Origin: JAHEAO01 sp942492375
GTDB taxonomy: Bacteria; Pseudomonadota; Alphaproteobacteria; Rhodobacterales; Rhodobacteraceae
DNA: 64,000 bases
Assembly: GCA_942492375.1 (NCBI GenBank)
Contig: CALOEL010000014.1
Span: forward strand, 1 to 64,000
Direction: 5' to 3'
Shown here: positions 12,238 through 21,727 of the stretch, one piece after another
How positions within the stretch are numbered: the first letter of the stretch is position 1
Layout: every line of letters starts with the position of its first letter
Made by a program: the position numbers and the translations under genes
The notes under the pieces: generated by a model
Database searches by the model: none
What the model saw: the letters and a program-made list of their open reading frames with translations, nothing else
What the model was told of the DNA's origin: nothing

Positions 12238-13511
12238 ATGCGTGTTCTTCATTTGACCCTTGCTTTGACTTTCAAGCTCGGCAGTTGCTGCGGCGGCCTC
12301 CGCCGGTGCAGCGGTGCTGGACGGCGGGGCGCTGGCTCCGCGCGGCCTGTCGAAGGGAATGTCGTGATGATCCAGGCCGAAGCCGGGTTGCCGACTGGAT
12401 CGCCGGGTTCCGCAATAAGGCGCTGCGCAACGGTGTCTCAGCTTCCACATTCGATTACATCTTTCGGATGGCGTGACCTACGATTCTTCGATTATCGAGA
12501 AAGACCGCAACCAGTCGGAATTCACCAAGCAGATCTGGGAGTATCTCGATTAGCGCCGTGTCCGACAGCCGAGTCTCCAACGGACTGTGAGGCCCTGCAA
12601 CAGAACGCCGATCTGCTCGGACGAGATCAAGGGCGAGATAACGGCGTCGATAAAGAGATCGTCGTCGCGGTCTGGGGGCTCGAAAGCGCCCATCTCAGCC
12701 ATCGCAGCGACCGTCCGCTGATCCAGTCGCTGGCAACGCTGGCTTATGACGGCCGCCGGCGCGGCTTCTTCGAACAACACTTCTCGCCGCGCTGAAGATC
12801 ATCCAGCAGGGCAATGTAGGCCCCCGCGACATGACAGGAGGCTGGGCCGGCGCGATGGGGCATACCCAGTTCATTCCGACCAGCTCACCTTACTTAGTGC
12901 CGTCTAGATTCTCACCGGCGACGGCAAGCGCGACATCAGGTCCGACAACCCCGCCGACGCACTTGCTTCAACGGCCGCCTATCTGGCCCGGTTCATCTGA
13001 TGGCAAAGAGGACAGTGTCCCTGGGGTGCGGGTAAGGTTCTGCCACAGGGCTTCAACTACGGTCAGACAGGAGAGCGCGTCAAGAAATCGATGGCCGACT
13101 GGATCAGCCCTTAGGCGTTCGCGACACGCAGTGTGATCAAGGATTACGGCGATGCCTCCATCCTGCTGCCTGCCGGCGCGCAGGGCGCCGCTTTCGCTGA
13201 TCTTCCGGAACTTCCATGTCATCGAGCGCTACAATCAGGCCGACGCCTATGTGATCGCCGTCGGGCACCTGTCGGGACCGGATCCGGGGCGGTTCCGGTT
13301 TGCGTGCCAGCTGGCCGCGCGGCGACCGCTCTCTGAGGTTCTCGGAAAGGCAGGAAATGCAGCAGCGCCTGACCTCGCAGGACCAACACCCAAGGCGTAG
13401 ACGGCATCATAGGCCCCGACACGATCGCCGCGATCCGCGCGTTTCAATCACGCGCCGGCATGGTCCCGGACGGCTACGCTTCCTACGAGATTCTCCAGAA
13501 GGCTTAGGTAG
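12238..13511 (+). pseudogene. Corrupted copy of the lytic transglycosylase gene
   Basis: Mirrors 14,483-15,742. The start (MRVLHLTLALTFKLG) and many internal stretches match the intact gene, but frequent indels and substitutions break it throughout. The catalytic region WGLES is still readable near 12,673. Confidence 0.8.
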
Positions 13512-13552
13512 ACACCACACTTCGCTGGTGGAATCCTTCTGGTTGACGTTTA

Positions 13553-13983
13553 GTGCCCTGAAGATTGCAGCATCTCAATGTCGAGAACCTGTTTGACCGC
13601 GCCAAGGCGTTCAACTCCGAGGACCCGACCGACCATCCGCGGTGTCTCTGGATGACCACGCCGAGCTGAACAAGCTCCTCGAACTCGAGGTTTACCTCCG
13701 GCCGTCAAGGCGCGGATGCTCGAACTGATCGAACGGCTCGGGACGCTTCACCGCGACGAAGCGCCGCGGCGATACGCTTACCCGCATCCGCAAAGATCAG
13801 GGGCCACCCCCGCCGCCCGCGCGATTACCGGAACCGCGGGAAACCGCGGCGGACGGCCTGGGCGGGGTCGGCTCGGTCGCACCAAGACCGGAGACGGCCG
13901 CCATGCTTGACCGCCAAGGTGATCGCCGAGTGGGCGCCGACATCCTGTGGTGATCGAGGCCGAAAGCCGCCTGGTGCTGAAAG
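13553..13983 (+). pseudogene. Corrupted partial copy of the endonuclease/phosphatase-family gene
   Basis: Mirrors 13,993-14,440 and runs straight into the fold. Its last 30 bases (13,954-13,983) match the reverse complement of 13,993-14,022 with one mismatch. It ends at the same codon as the right-arm copy, so neither copy contains the rest of the gene. Confidence 0.8.
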
Positions 13984-13992
13984 TCTGGAAGG
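13984..13992. other. Centre (loop) of the inverted duplication
   Basis: Nine bases, TCTGGAAGG, separate GGTGCTGAAAG (13,973-13,983) from its reverse complement CTTTCAGCACC (13,993-14,003). The point of symmetry is 13,988. The loop falls inside a protein-coding gene, with no terminator, transposon end or resolvase-type site around it. Confidence 0.9.
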
Positions 13993-14440
13993 CTTTCAGC
14001 ACCGGGCGGCTTTCGGCCTCGATCACCGCAAGAATGTCGGCGCCCACTTCGGCGATCACCTTGGCGGTCAGAAGCATGGCGGTTTCATCCACCGTCTCGG
14101 TCTTGAGTTCGACCCAGCCGACCCAGTCATCGCGGCCGTCCGCCACGATTTCCCGCGGTTCGGTGGCATCGCGCGGGCGGCGGATCAGTTGGCCCCTGAT
14201 CTTGCGGATGCGGGTAAACGTATCGCCGCGGCCTTCGTCGCGGTGAAGCATCCCGAGCCGTTCGATCAGTTCCAGCATCCGCGCCTTGACGGCCGGAGTG
14301 TAAACCTCGAGTTCGAAGAGCTTGTTCAGCTCGGCGTGGTCATCCAGAACCTGCTGATGGTCGGTCGGGTCCTCGGAGTTGAACGCCTTGGCGCGGTCAA
14401 ACAGGTTCTCGACATTGAATGCTGCAATCTTCAAGGGCAA
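13993..14440 (-). CDS. Endonuclease/exonuclease/phosphatase family protein, N-terminal part only
   Basis: About 149 residues of a metal-dependent hydrolase of the endonuclease/exonuclease/phosphatase fold (nuclease or phosphodiesterase; substrate not predictable). The N-terminal metal-site signature is present as FNVENLF (Asn9, Glu11), and a second acidic motif AVIEAE lies just before the cut. The only possible start before these motifs is TTG at 14,440, directly after an in-frame TGA; the AGGAG upstream sits unusually close. The gene stops at the fold, so roughly half of a normal family member is missing. It lies 42 bp upstream of the transglycosylase gene on the same strand. Confidence 0.65.
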
Positions 14441-14482
14441 TCTCCTGCGTCAGCCAGAAGATTCTACCATGAAGTGTGGTGT

Positions 14483-15742
14483 CTACCTAAGCCTTCTGAG
14501 AATCTCGTAGGAAGCGTAGCCGTCCGGGACCATGCCGGCGCGTGATTGAAACGCGCGGATCGCGGCGATCGTGTTGGGGCCTATGATGCCGTCTACGCCT
14601 TGGGTGTTGAACCCGGCGGAGGTCAGGCGCTGCTGCATTTCCTGCCTTTCCGAGAACCTCAGAGAGCGGTCGCCGCGCGGCCAGCCGGCACGCAAACCGG
14701 AACCGCCCCGGATCCGGTCCGACAGGTGCCCGACGGCGATCACATAGGCGTCGGCCTGATTGTAGCGCTCGATGACATGGAAGTTCCGGAAGATCATGAA
14801 AGCGGCGCCCTGCGCGCCGGCAGGCAGCAGGATGGAGGCATCGCCGTAATCCCCGATCCCCCGCCCCTGCGTGTCGCGAACGCCAAGGGCGGTCCAGTCG
14901 GCCACCGATTTCTTGACGCGCTCTCCTGTCTGACCGTAGTTGAAGCCCTGTGGCAAAGCCACTTCCACACCCCAGGGATGTCCTCTTTGCCATCCGAACC
15001 GGGCCAGATAGGCGGCCGTTGAAGCAAGGGCGTCGGCGGGGTTGTCGGACCAGATGTCGCGCTTGCCGTCGCCGGTGAAATCGACGGCATAAGCAAGGTA
15101 GCTGGTCGGAATGAACTGGGTATGCCCCATCGCGCCGGCCCAGCTTCCTGTCATGTCGCGGGGGCCTACATTGCCCTGCTGGATGATCTTCAGCGCGGCG
15201 AGAAGCTGTTGTTCGAAGAAGTCGCGCCGGCGGCCGTCATAAGCCAGCGTTGCCAGCGACTGGATCAGCGGACGGTCGCCGCGATGGCTGCCATAGGCGC
15301 TTTCGAGCCCCCAGACCGCGACGACGATCTCTTTGTCGACGCCGTATCTCGCCTCGATCTCGTCCAGCAGATCGGCGTTCTGTTGCAGGGCCTCACGTCC
15401 GTTGGAGATACGGCTGTCGGACACGGCGCTATCGAGATACTCCCAGATCTGCTTGGTGAATTCCGACTGGTTGCGGTCTTTCTCGATAATCGAAGAATCG
15501 TAGGTCACGCCATCGAAAGATGTATCGAATGTGGAAGCTGAAACGCCGTTGCGCAGCGCCTTGCTGCGGAACCCGGCGATCCAGTCGGCAAACCCGGCTT
15601 CGGCCTGGATCATCACGACATTCCCTTTCGACAGGCCGCGCGGAGCCAGCGCCCCGCCGTCCAGCACCGCTGCACCGGCGGATGCCGCCGCAGCAATGCC
15701 GAGCTTGAAAGTCAAGGCAAGGGTCAAATGAAGAAAACGCAT
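14483..15742 (-). CDS. Lytic murein transglycosylase, MltB-like with peptidoglycan-binding domain
   Basis: A 419-residue exported enzyme that would cleave the MurNAc-GlcNAc bond of peptidoglycan, forming anhydromuramyl ends in the periplasm. The N-terminus (1-30) is a signal peptide. The SLT_2/MltB-type domain spans about 45-345, with the catalytic Glu147 in VWGLESAYGS and the family motif GSWAGAMGHTQFIPTSY. A peptidoglycan_binding_1 domain is at about 360-419 (LRFSERQEMQQRL, GVDGIIGPNT). No lipobox Cys is present, so it is probably soluble rather than an MltB-type lipoprotein. It lies downstream of rnr on the same strand with a 94-bp gap. Length and motifs fit the TIGR02283-type family. Confidence 0.9.
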   Translation of the reverse strand: MRFLHLTLALTFKLGIAAAASAGAAVLDGGALAPRGLSKGNVVMIQAEAGFADWIAGFRSKALRNGVSASTFDTSFDGVTYDSSIIEKDRNQSEFTKQIWEYLDSAVSDSRISNGREALQQNADLLDEIEARYGVDKEIVVAVWGLESAYGSHRGDRPLIQSLATLAYDGRRRDFFEQQLLAALKIIQQGNVGPRDMTGSWAGAMGHTQFIPTSYLAYAVDFTGDGKRDIWSDNPADALASTAAYLARFGWQRGHPWGVEVALPQGFNYGQTGERVKKSVADWTALGVRDTQGRGIGDYGDASILLPAGAQGAAFMIFRNFHVIERYNQADAYVIAVGHLSDRIRGGSGLRAGWPRGDRSLRFSERQEMQQRLTSAGFNTQGVDGIIGPNTIAAIRAFQSRAGMVPDGYASYEILRRLR

Positions 15743-15836
15743 GGCGGGGATCCTGTCGGCTGCTCATTTTTTTCCGGCAGGATAGCAGATTCGACGCATT
15801 TCAAAAGAGCCGAGGGTTCGGCCGCGCAAGGTTTCG

Positions 15837-18092
15837 CTACCGCCGCTTTCGCTCGACCTTGCGCTTCGTCTTGGCGGATTTGCCGCGCGAACGGTTGGCG
15901 GCCTTGGGTGCCGCGTTCTTCTTGCCGCGGGAGGGCATACGAGGCAACGGTTTTCCCTCCACCGACAGAAGCTCCAGCATCAGGCCGCCGGTAACAGGAA
16001 CTGCTTCGGCGAGCCTGACGGTCACCCTTTGGCCCAGGCCGATCGTCAGCCCGGTTTCCGAACCTCTGAGGGTCTGTTCATCGGCATCATAGTGGAAGAA
16101 TTCCCGGCCGAGGGTTCGGACCGGAATCAGGCCATCGGCGCCGGTTTCGTCCAGCTTCACGAATGCCCCGAACCTTGCGATTCCGGAAATCCGACCGGTG
16201 AACTCGTTGCCGACCCGTTCGGAGAGATACGCCGCCAGATACCGGTCGGTTGTATCGCGCTCGGCCGCCATCGACCGGCGTTCGGTTTCGGATACATGCG
16301 TCGCCGTCTCGGGCAGGCGTTCAACATCTTCGGGCGATAGCCCGTCCTTGCCCCAGCCGTGCGCGGTGATCAGCGCGCGGTGCACGACCAGGTCGGAATA
16401 GCGCCGGATCGGCGAGGTGAAATGGGCGTAACTTTTCAGTGCCAGGCCGAAATGACCGAAGTTTTGCGGGTTATAGTAGGCTTGGGTCATCGAGCGCAGT
16501 GTCGTCATATTGATGAGTTCGTCAAACTCGGTGTCCTCGGCCTGGTTCAGCAGCCGGTTGAGATGCTGCGTGTGCAGAACCTGGCCCTTGGCGAGCGTAA
16601 AGCCCGACGCCTGCGCAACCTCCCGCAGCGCTTCCAGCTTTTCAGGCGAGGGTTCCTCGTGCACGCGAAAAAGCAGCGGGCGCTGCAGCCGGATGAGCTC
16701 CTCCGCGGCGGCGACATTGGCGAGGATCATGAATTCCTCGATCAGCCGATGCGCATCGAGACGTTCGACGATCCTGACCGATTCGACTTCGCCTTCATCC
16801 GAAAGAATTATCTTGCGCTCGGGCAGGTCGAGGTCCAACGGCTGCCGCGCGGCGCGAGCTTTTGTGGTGGCCTCATAGGCGGCATAGAGCGGGTTGATCA
16901 CCTCGTCCATCAACGGGCCGGTCTTGTCGTTCCGCTGGCCGTCGCGCGCCGCCTCAACCTCGACATAGTTGAGCGTGGCTGCGGATTTCATCAGGCCTCG
17001 GGTGAACCGGTGACTGAGCTTGTTGCCCTTGGCATCAAGCACCATGCGGACCGCAAGGCATGCGCGCGGCACGCCTTCGTGCAAAGAGCACAGGTCGCCT
17101 GAAAGCCGGTCAGGCAACATCGGCACCACCCGGTCGGGGAAATAGGTGGAGTTGCCACGCTTGCGCGCCTCTCGGTCGAGCGCTGAACCGGGCGTGACGT
17201 GATGCGCCACATCGGCGATGGCGACCCAGACGACATGGCCGTCCTCGTTTCTGGGGTTGTCGTCGGGATGTGCCCAGACCGCATCGTCATGATCCCGCGC
17301 ATCTGCAGGATCTATGGTCACCAGCGGCAAATGACGTAAATCCTCTCGGTCGCCCAGCCCGGCCGGCTTTTGTGCGTCGGCTTCGGCAATGACGTCGTCG
17401 GGAAAGTCGTCGGGGATGCCATGCTGGTGAATCGCGATAAGAGACACTGCCTTGGGGCTCGACGGATCGCCGAGACGGGTGACGATGCGCGCGGCGGGCA
17501 ATCCCATGCGTGCCTTCGGGCCGGTCTGCTCTGCCTCGACGAGCTCTCCATCTCGGGCCCCCTCGGTGGCCTTGCCCGCAACTGACCACTCCTTGTCGGC
17601 CCCCTTGTCGATCGGAACGATCCGCCCGCCGTCGGCGGTCTTGCGGAAAATCCCCAGTATGCGGTGCGGGTTGGTGCCGATGCGGCGGATCAACCGCGCC
17701 TGATACTGATGATCTTCGTTGCTGACATCTTGCAGACGGCCGAGAATGCGATCTCCTTCGCCGAGCGCCGGATCTGAGTTCTTCAGCACAAGCAGCACGC
17801 GCGGCTCTGTGCCTTCGCCCTGCCATTCCAGCGGGCGAGCGAAAAGATCGCCGTTGGCATCGGGCGGCAGAACCTGCAATACTGCGACCGGTGGAAGCTT
17901 TTCCGGATCGCGGTACGACTTTCTGCGCTTCTCCAGATGCCCCTCGCTCTCAAGTTCCTTCAATAGACGTTTGAGATCGATCCTCGCCGCTCCCTTGAGA
18001 CCAAAGGCGCGCGCGATGTCGCGCTTGGAGGTCAGTGTCGGATTGTCGGAAATCCACTGCAGGATTTCCTCTTTCGTTGGAATTTTGCTCAT
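15837..18092 (-). CDS. rnr: Ribonuclease R (3'-5' exoribonuclease)
   Basis: A 751-residue processive 3'-5' exoribonuclease that degrades structured RNA and helps in rRNA/tmRNA quality control. Order: winged-helix N-terminus (MSKIPTKEEILQWI), cold-shock-like OB domains, RNB catalytic domain with the metal ligands Asp261, Asp267, Asp269 and Asp270 (DPADARDHDD), an S1 domain near the end, and a very basic Lys/Arg tail. The ATG at 18,092 is preferred; an upstream TTG at 18,146 would add 18 residues overlapping the DUF2064 stop, but the family begins at the winged helix. It follows the DUF2064 gene by 50 bp and may be co-transcribed with it. Confidence 0.95.
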   Translation of the reverse strand: MSKIPTKEEILQWISDNPTLTSKRDIARAFGLKGAARIDLKRLLKELESEGHLEKRRKSYRDPEKLPPVAVLQVLPPDANGDLFARPLEWQGEGTEPRVLLVLKNSDPALGEGDRILGRLQDVSNEDHQYQARLIRRIGTNPHRILGIFRKTADGGRIVPIDKGADKEWSVAGKATEGARDGELVEAEQTGPKARMGLPAARIVTRLGDPSSPKAVSLIAIHQHGIPDDFPDDVIAEADAQKPAGLGDREDLRHLPLVTIDPADARDHDDAVWAHPDDNPRNEDGHVVWVAIADVAHHVTPGSALDREARKRGNSTYFPDRVVPMLPDRLSGDLCSLHEGVPRACLAVRMVLDAKGNKLSHRFTRGLMKSAATLNYVEVEAARDGQRNDKTGPLMDEVINPLYAAYEATTKARAARQPLDLDLPERKIILSDEGEVESVRIVERLDAHRLIEEFMILANVAAAEELIRLQRPLLFRVHEEPSPEKLEALREVAQASGFTLAKGQVLHTQHLNRLLNQAEDTEFDELINMTTLRSMTQAYYNPQNFGHFGLALKSYAHFTSPIRRYSDLVVHRALITAHGWGKDGLSPEDVERLPETATHVSETERRSMAAERDTTDRYLAAYLSERVGNEFTGRISGIARFGAFVKLDETGADGLIPVRTLGREFFHYDADEQTLRGSETGLTIGLGQRVTVRLAEAVPVTGGLMLELLSVEGKPLPRMPSRGKKNAAPKAANRSRGKSAKTKRKVERKRR

Positions 18093-18142
18093 GTGCCGAG
18101 ATCTAGCATGTGGATGGGGGAACGTCGCGGAGAAAACCGGGG

Positions 18143-18730
18143 TCAAAGATCGGCGGCGGTATCTACATCGCGCAACCTGTCGACATAGGATATTCGACAG
18201 TTTCCCAAAGTGGAAACCGTATCCGCCAACGCATTTTCGCTGGACCAGCGTACGTTACGGAACAGCAAAGGTGGTGTTGGACGAACACGTTTTAATCCGA
18301 TCAGCCAAAAGCCGCCGTCTTCCGCCGGCCCAATCACCGCTTCGCTCGTCCGAAGGGCATCGAATGCGCGCGCGATATGCATCTTTGTGATGCCGGGAAT
18401 ATCCGCGCCAATGATCAATGTCAGTCCCGGCGGGGTCACGTCGAAGACGCGCTTCATCCGCGTGCCAAGGGTCCCCTGCCCCTGCGCCATCCGGTCGATG
18501 TCAGCCGGCCAGAAGCGGCTTGCCAGACCTTCCCGGTCGGGGGAAACCGCAAGGATCATGTGCCAGCGCGGATCGCGCAGAGAGCAGATCAGGCGACGGG
18601 TCTGATGCCGGAACCACCAGGCGGCGGCGGTCATGCCGATGCCCTTTCCCAGCCGGGTTTTGACGCGTCCGGCGACGGGCTCTTTGACCATCAGGACCAG
18701 GCGCGGCCGGAAATCAGGCGAAGTAGTCAC
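18143..18730 (-). CDS. DUF2064-family (TIGR04282-like) glycosyltransferase-fold protein
   Basis: A 195-residue protein of the DUF2064 family, which has a nucleotide-sugar-transferase fold and is sometimes linked to cofactor or arsenosugar metabolism; the real reaction is unknown here. Family landmarks: VKEPVAGRVKTRLG at residues 15-28, GADIPG in the middle, GPAEDGGFWLIGL and VRWSSENALADT toward the end. It starts with GTG at 18,730, inside the end of dapE (17-bp overlap), so translation is probably coupled. The left-arm copy supports the sequence except for one inserted base. Confidence 0.8.
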   Translation of the reverse strand: MTTSPDFRPRLVLMVKEPVAGRVKTRLGKGIGMTAAAWWFRHQTRRLICSLRDPRWHMILAVSPDREGLASRFWPADIDRMAQGQGTLGTRMKRVFDVTPPGLTLIIGADIPGITKMHIARAFDALRTSEAVIGPAEDGGFWLIGLKRVRPTPPLLFRNVRWSSENALADTVSTLGNCRISYVDRLRDVDTAADL

Positions 18731-19864
18731 ACAGTATCCGCGTATAGATCGCCTTCAACTGGTGGATTTGTTCGACCGGAACGTGCTCGTCGACCTGGTG
18801 CATCGTCTTCCCGACGAGCCCGAATTCGACCACCGGGCAGTGATCCTTGATGAACCGAGCGTCCGAGGTGCCGCCCGAGGTCGATAGGACGGGGGTCATG
18901 CCGGTTTCCGCCTTCACCGCATTTGCCACGAGGTCCGACAGTTTTCCGGGCGGTGTCAGAAAGCTTTCGCCGGAAACCTGCACGCGCATTTCAATCACGA
19001 TTCCGGTCTCGTCGGCAATCTCTTCGGCGACACGCCGCATCCAGTCGGCAAGCGCGCCCGAACTATGAGCGTCGTTGAAGCGGATGTTGACCGTCGCCCC
19101 GGACAGCGCGGGGATCACGTTGTTGGCCGGATTGCCGGTGTCGATCGTCGTGGCCACCAGCGTGGATGCGTCGAAATGCTCCGTGCCAGAGTCCAGTTCG
19201 TGCGACGAGAGCCGGTCGATCAGCCGTGCAAGCGCCGGGACGGGGTTCTTGGCGCGGTGGGGATATGCGGAATGCCCCTGAATGCCCCTGGCCGTGAAAT
19301 AGGCCGTCATAGAGCCTCTTCTGCCGATCTTTATGGCGTCTCCCATGACCTCGGGGCAGGTCGGCTCTCCGACAAGGCAGACACTCATCCTTTCCTGCTG
19401 CTGGTCCATCCAATCCAGCAGCGCAACCGTTCCGTGGACGGCGTCGCCTTCCTCGTCTCCTGTGATGGCAAGGATGATTGCACCATCCGGGGGGCTTCGC
19501 GGACGTAATCGACAGCAGCCGCAACAAAGGCAGCAACGCCTGATTTCATATCGGTTGCGCCCCGGCCCCAAAGCAGCCCGTCGCGGATCGCGCCGCCGAA
19601 CGGATCGACTGTCCACGCCGCCTCATCCCCGATCGGCACGACGTCGATGTGGCCGTTGAATCCGAAACAGCGTGAATGGCCCTTGTCGCCCCACCGCGCG
19701 AAGAGGTTCTTGATCCCGCCCCGGTCGATCCTGCTACAGACGAAGCCTGCGTCGGAGAGGAGGCTTTCCAGCAGCGTCAATGCGCCCCCTTCTGCGGGAG
19801 TGACCGACGGACATCGTACCAACTGTACGGTGAGATCGACAGGATCAACTGGTTTGCTCGACAT
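18714..19864 (-). CDS. dapE: Succinyl-diaminopimelate desuccinylase (apparent one-base frameshift)
   Basis: Zn-dependent M20 peptidase that removes succinate from N-succinyl-LL-diaminopimelate in lysine and peptidoglycan precursor synthesis. Seen: metal-site motif GHIDVVP (His72, Asp74), GRGATDMKSG, ITGDEEGD with the catalytic acid, and the dimerization region in the second half. With one base restored the protein is 383 residues, the usual length. The frame breaks in a run of six G near 19,490; the left-arm copy has seven and is open there. A single homopolymer difference between two copies of one assembly points to sequencing error, so I treat the gene as functional. dapD is 3.4 kb away; asd and dapF are also in the window. 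Confidence 0.88.
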
Positions 19865-20149
19865 GTTCCGCCCCCTTTTCCGCTGGTTACAGGCTGCGCG
19901 CAGCCTTCGCAACGACAGGCGGGTGTGTCGAATTGGAAACACCGTCGAATCGAGCGTTCAAAAGCGTTTGCAAAAAGCTAACGCGGATCACCTGCGGCGT
20001 GCATAGTCACGGCAATAAGAAAATGTCCTGAGGCGGGACAGCGGGCAAAAAAATCGCCCGATCGAGCACGAAGACGCGAAATACCATGTCCTGACGGACA
20101 CGGTGTATCGTCTGGCGTCCCCTGCCCAGAGACGGATTTGGGGATAGAC

Positions 20150-21727
20150 ATGGTCGCAGCTTCGGAATTGCCGATCAATACCAGCGCAACCGCCATGCAG
20201 ATGGCGAACACCATTTTTGGCAGCGGTGTCGTCGTCAACAGTGCCAGCTATACCGGAGACAGCCGGTCCTCGGGCATCTACTTTGACGGGATCGACACCC
20301 CGCCCGGCGTCGTGCCCGGAGATACCGGCGTCATCCTTTCGACCGGGCGGGTAACGGACTTCACCAACACATTCGGAACGTCGAACCAGTCGAACGGACG
20401 ATCCACCAACACCTCCGGCCAGAACAACAACCCCGATTTCAACGCGCTGGCCGGCACCAGCACCTACGACGCCTCGTATCTCGATGTGGATTTCACCCCG
20501 ACCGGCGATACGATGACGATGCAGTTCGTGTTCTCGTCGGACGAGTTCCCAGAATACTCAGGATCGGTCTACAACGACGTCGTCGGGGTCTGGATCAACG
20601 GCACCCATGTTCCGCTGAGTGTCGGCAACGGCAATACCAGTGTCGGCAACATCAACCAGACCAACAACATCAATCTTTACAACGACAACACCGACGATCC
20701 GTTCAACACCGAGATGGACGGCTTCACCGTCACGATGACGCTGACCATTCCAGTCAATCCGGGCGAGGTGAACTCGATCCGCATCGGGATCGCCGATGTC
20801 GTCGATGCCAACTACGATTCGAGCCTGCTGATCGCGGCCGACAGTGTTCAGACCGTCCTGATCGCCAATGATGACAGCCTAGAGATCGGGACCGGCGGAA
20901 CCAGAACGCTCGATGTTCTGGCCAATGACTTCAACGCGGCGGGCGGCACGATCACCATCACGCATATCAACGGCGTCGCGGTCACGGCAGGCAGCAGCGT
21001 AACCCTTGCGACCGGTCAGGTCGTGACGCTGAATGCCAACGGAACATTCACGATCCAGACCGACACAGACATCGAAGAGATCAGCTTCACCTACGGAATT
21101 ACCAATTCCGTGGGGGAAACCGATGTCGGGTTCGTCACAGTGGACACCGTGCCCTGCTTTGTTGCCGGAACGATGATCCACACGTCGAAAGGTGATGTGC
21201 CCGTCGAGCGGCTGGTCCCCGGCGATATGGTCATCACGCTCGACGATGGCCCGCAGCCGGTGCGGTGGGTCGGCACAAGGACAGTGCAAGGCACAGGCAT
21301 GCTGGCTCCTGTCCGGTTTGCAGCGGGCGCGCTCGGCGATCATGAGGAACTGCTGCTGTCGCCCCAGCACCGCGTGATGATCCGCGACACCTATGCCGAA
21401 TTGCTGTTCGGAGAGCCCGAGGTTCTTGTGGCCGCGAAGGATCTTGTCAACGATGCGACAATCCGGAGGGTCGACAGCGATCTCGTCACCTACGTGCATA
21501 TCCTGTTCGATCGACACCAGGTGATCTGGTCGGCGGGACTCACCACCGAAAGCTTCCTGCCCGGGCCGCAGACGACAAGCTGCTTCGACGCTGCGTTGGT
21601 CAACGAAATATGCTCTCTCTTCCCGGAACTGGATCCGCTTACCGGTGAAGGCTACGGACCGCCGGCACGGTCGCCGCTGCGGAATTTCGAGGCCCGGGCC
21701 CTTCTTGCGTCAGAGCTGGCTGCCTGA
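20150..21727 (+). CDS. Secreted-type Hint-domain protein with choice-of-anchor-L-like N-terminus
   Basis: A 525-residue protein. Residues 1-235 resemble the choice-of-anchor L domain found in bacterial surface proteins (MQFVFSSDEFPEYSG; VVGVWINGTHVPL). Residues about 236-332 are beta-rich and cadherin- or Ig-like. Residues about 333-490 form a Hint_2-type domain: PCFVAGTMIH with candidate nucleophile Cys336, RLVPGDMVITLD, and SPQHR with His407. Hint folds in hedgehog and inteins perform self-cleavage; the role of this bacterial family is not established. There is no classical signal peptide, so secretion by a type I system is possible but unproven. ATG at 20,150 is chosen because GGGGATAGAC precedes it. 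It overlaps the next gene by TGATG. Confidence 0.75.
   Translation: MVAASELPINTSATAMQMANTIFGSGVVVNSASYTGDSRSSGIYFDGIDTPPGVVPGDTGVILSTGRVTDFTNTFGTSNQSNGRSTNTSGQNNNPDFNALAGTSTYDASYLDVDFTPTGDTMTMQFVFSSDEFPEYSGSVYNDVVGVWINGTHVPLSVGNGNTSVGNINQTNNINLYNDNTDDPFNTEMDGFTVTMTLTIPVNPGEVNSIRIGIADVVDANYDSSLLIAADSVQTVLIANDDSLEIGTGGTRTLDVLANDFNAAGGTITITHINGVAVTAGSSVTLATGQVVTLNANGTFTIQTDTDIEEISFTYGITNSVGETDVGFVTVDTVPCFVAGTMIHTSKGDVPVERLVPGDMVITLDDGPQPVRWVGTRTVQGTGMLAPVRFAAGALGDHEELLLSPQHRVMIRDTYAELLFGEPEVLVAAKDLVNDATIRRVDSDLVTYVHILFDRHQVIWSAGLTTESFLPGPQTTSCFDAALVNEICSLFPELDPLTGEGYGPPARSPLRNFEARALLASELAA

Larger units (their letters stand above)
1..13983. repeat. Left arm of a ~14-kb inverted duplication (fold-back copy)
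   Basis: The whole stretch is a reverse-complement copy of about 13,993-27,825: asparaginase, IalB-like, rlmN, LOG, dapD, small gene, two Hint genes, dapE, DUF2064, rnr, transglycosylase and endonuclease all recur in mirrored order and orientation. Paired coordinates sum to 27,976 at the fold and about 27,933 at dapE and rnr starts. Nearly every copy is interrupted by frameshifts, while right-arm copies are open (dapE excepted). Quality is uneven: near-perfect at about 7,400-10,000, very noisy at about 10,000-13,980, diverged orthologue-like at about 370-2,780. Most likely an assembly artefact made from a single fold-back read. Confidence 0.93.

Noticed and set aside
974..13910. Many open frames in the left arm that look like novel small proteins
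   Set aside because: They are fragments or shadow frames of damaged mirror copies of right-arm genes.
13900..14080. Hairpin telomere of a linear replicon
   Set aside because: The fold is inside a coding gene, the loop is asymmetric, and there is no telomere-resolvase-type palindrome; adapter sequence and error pattern favour an artefact.
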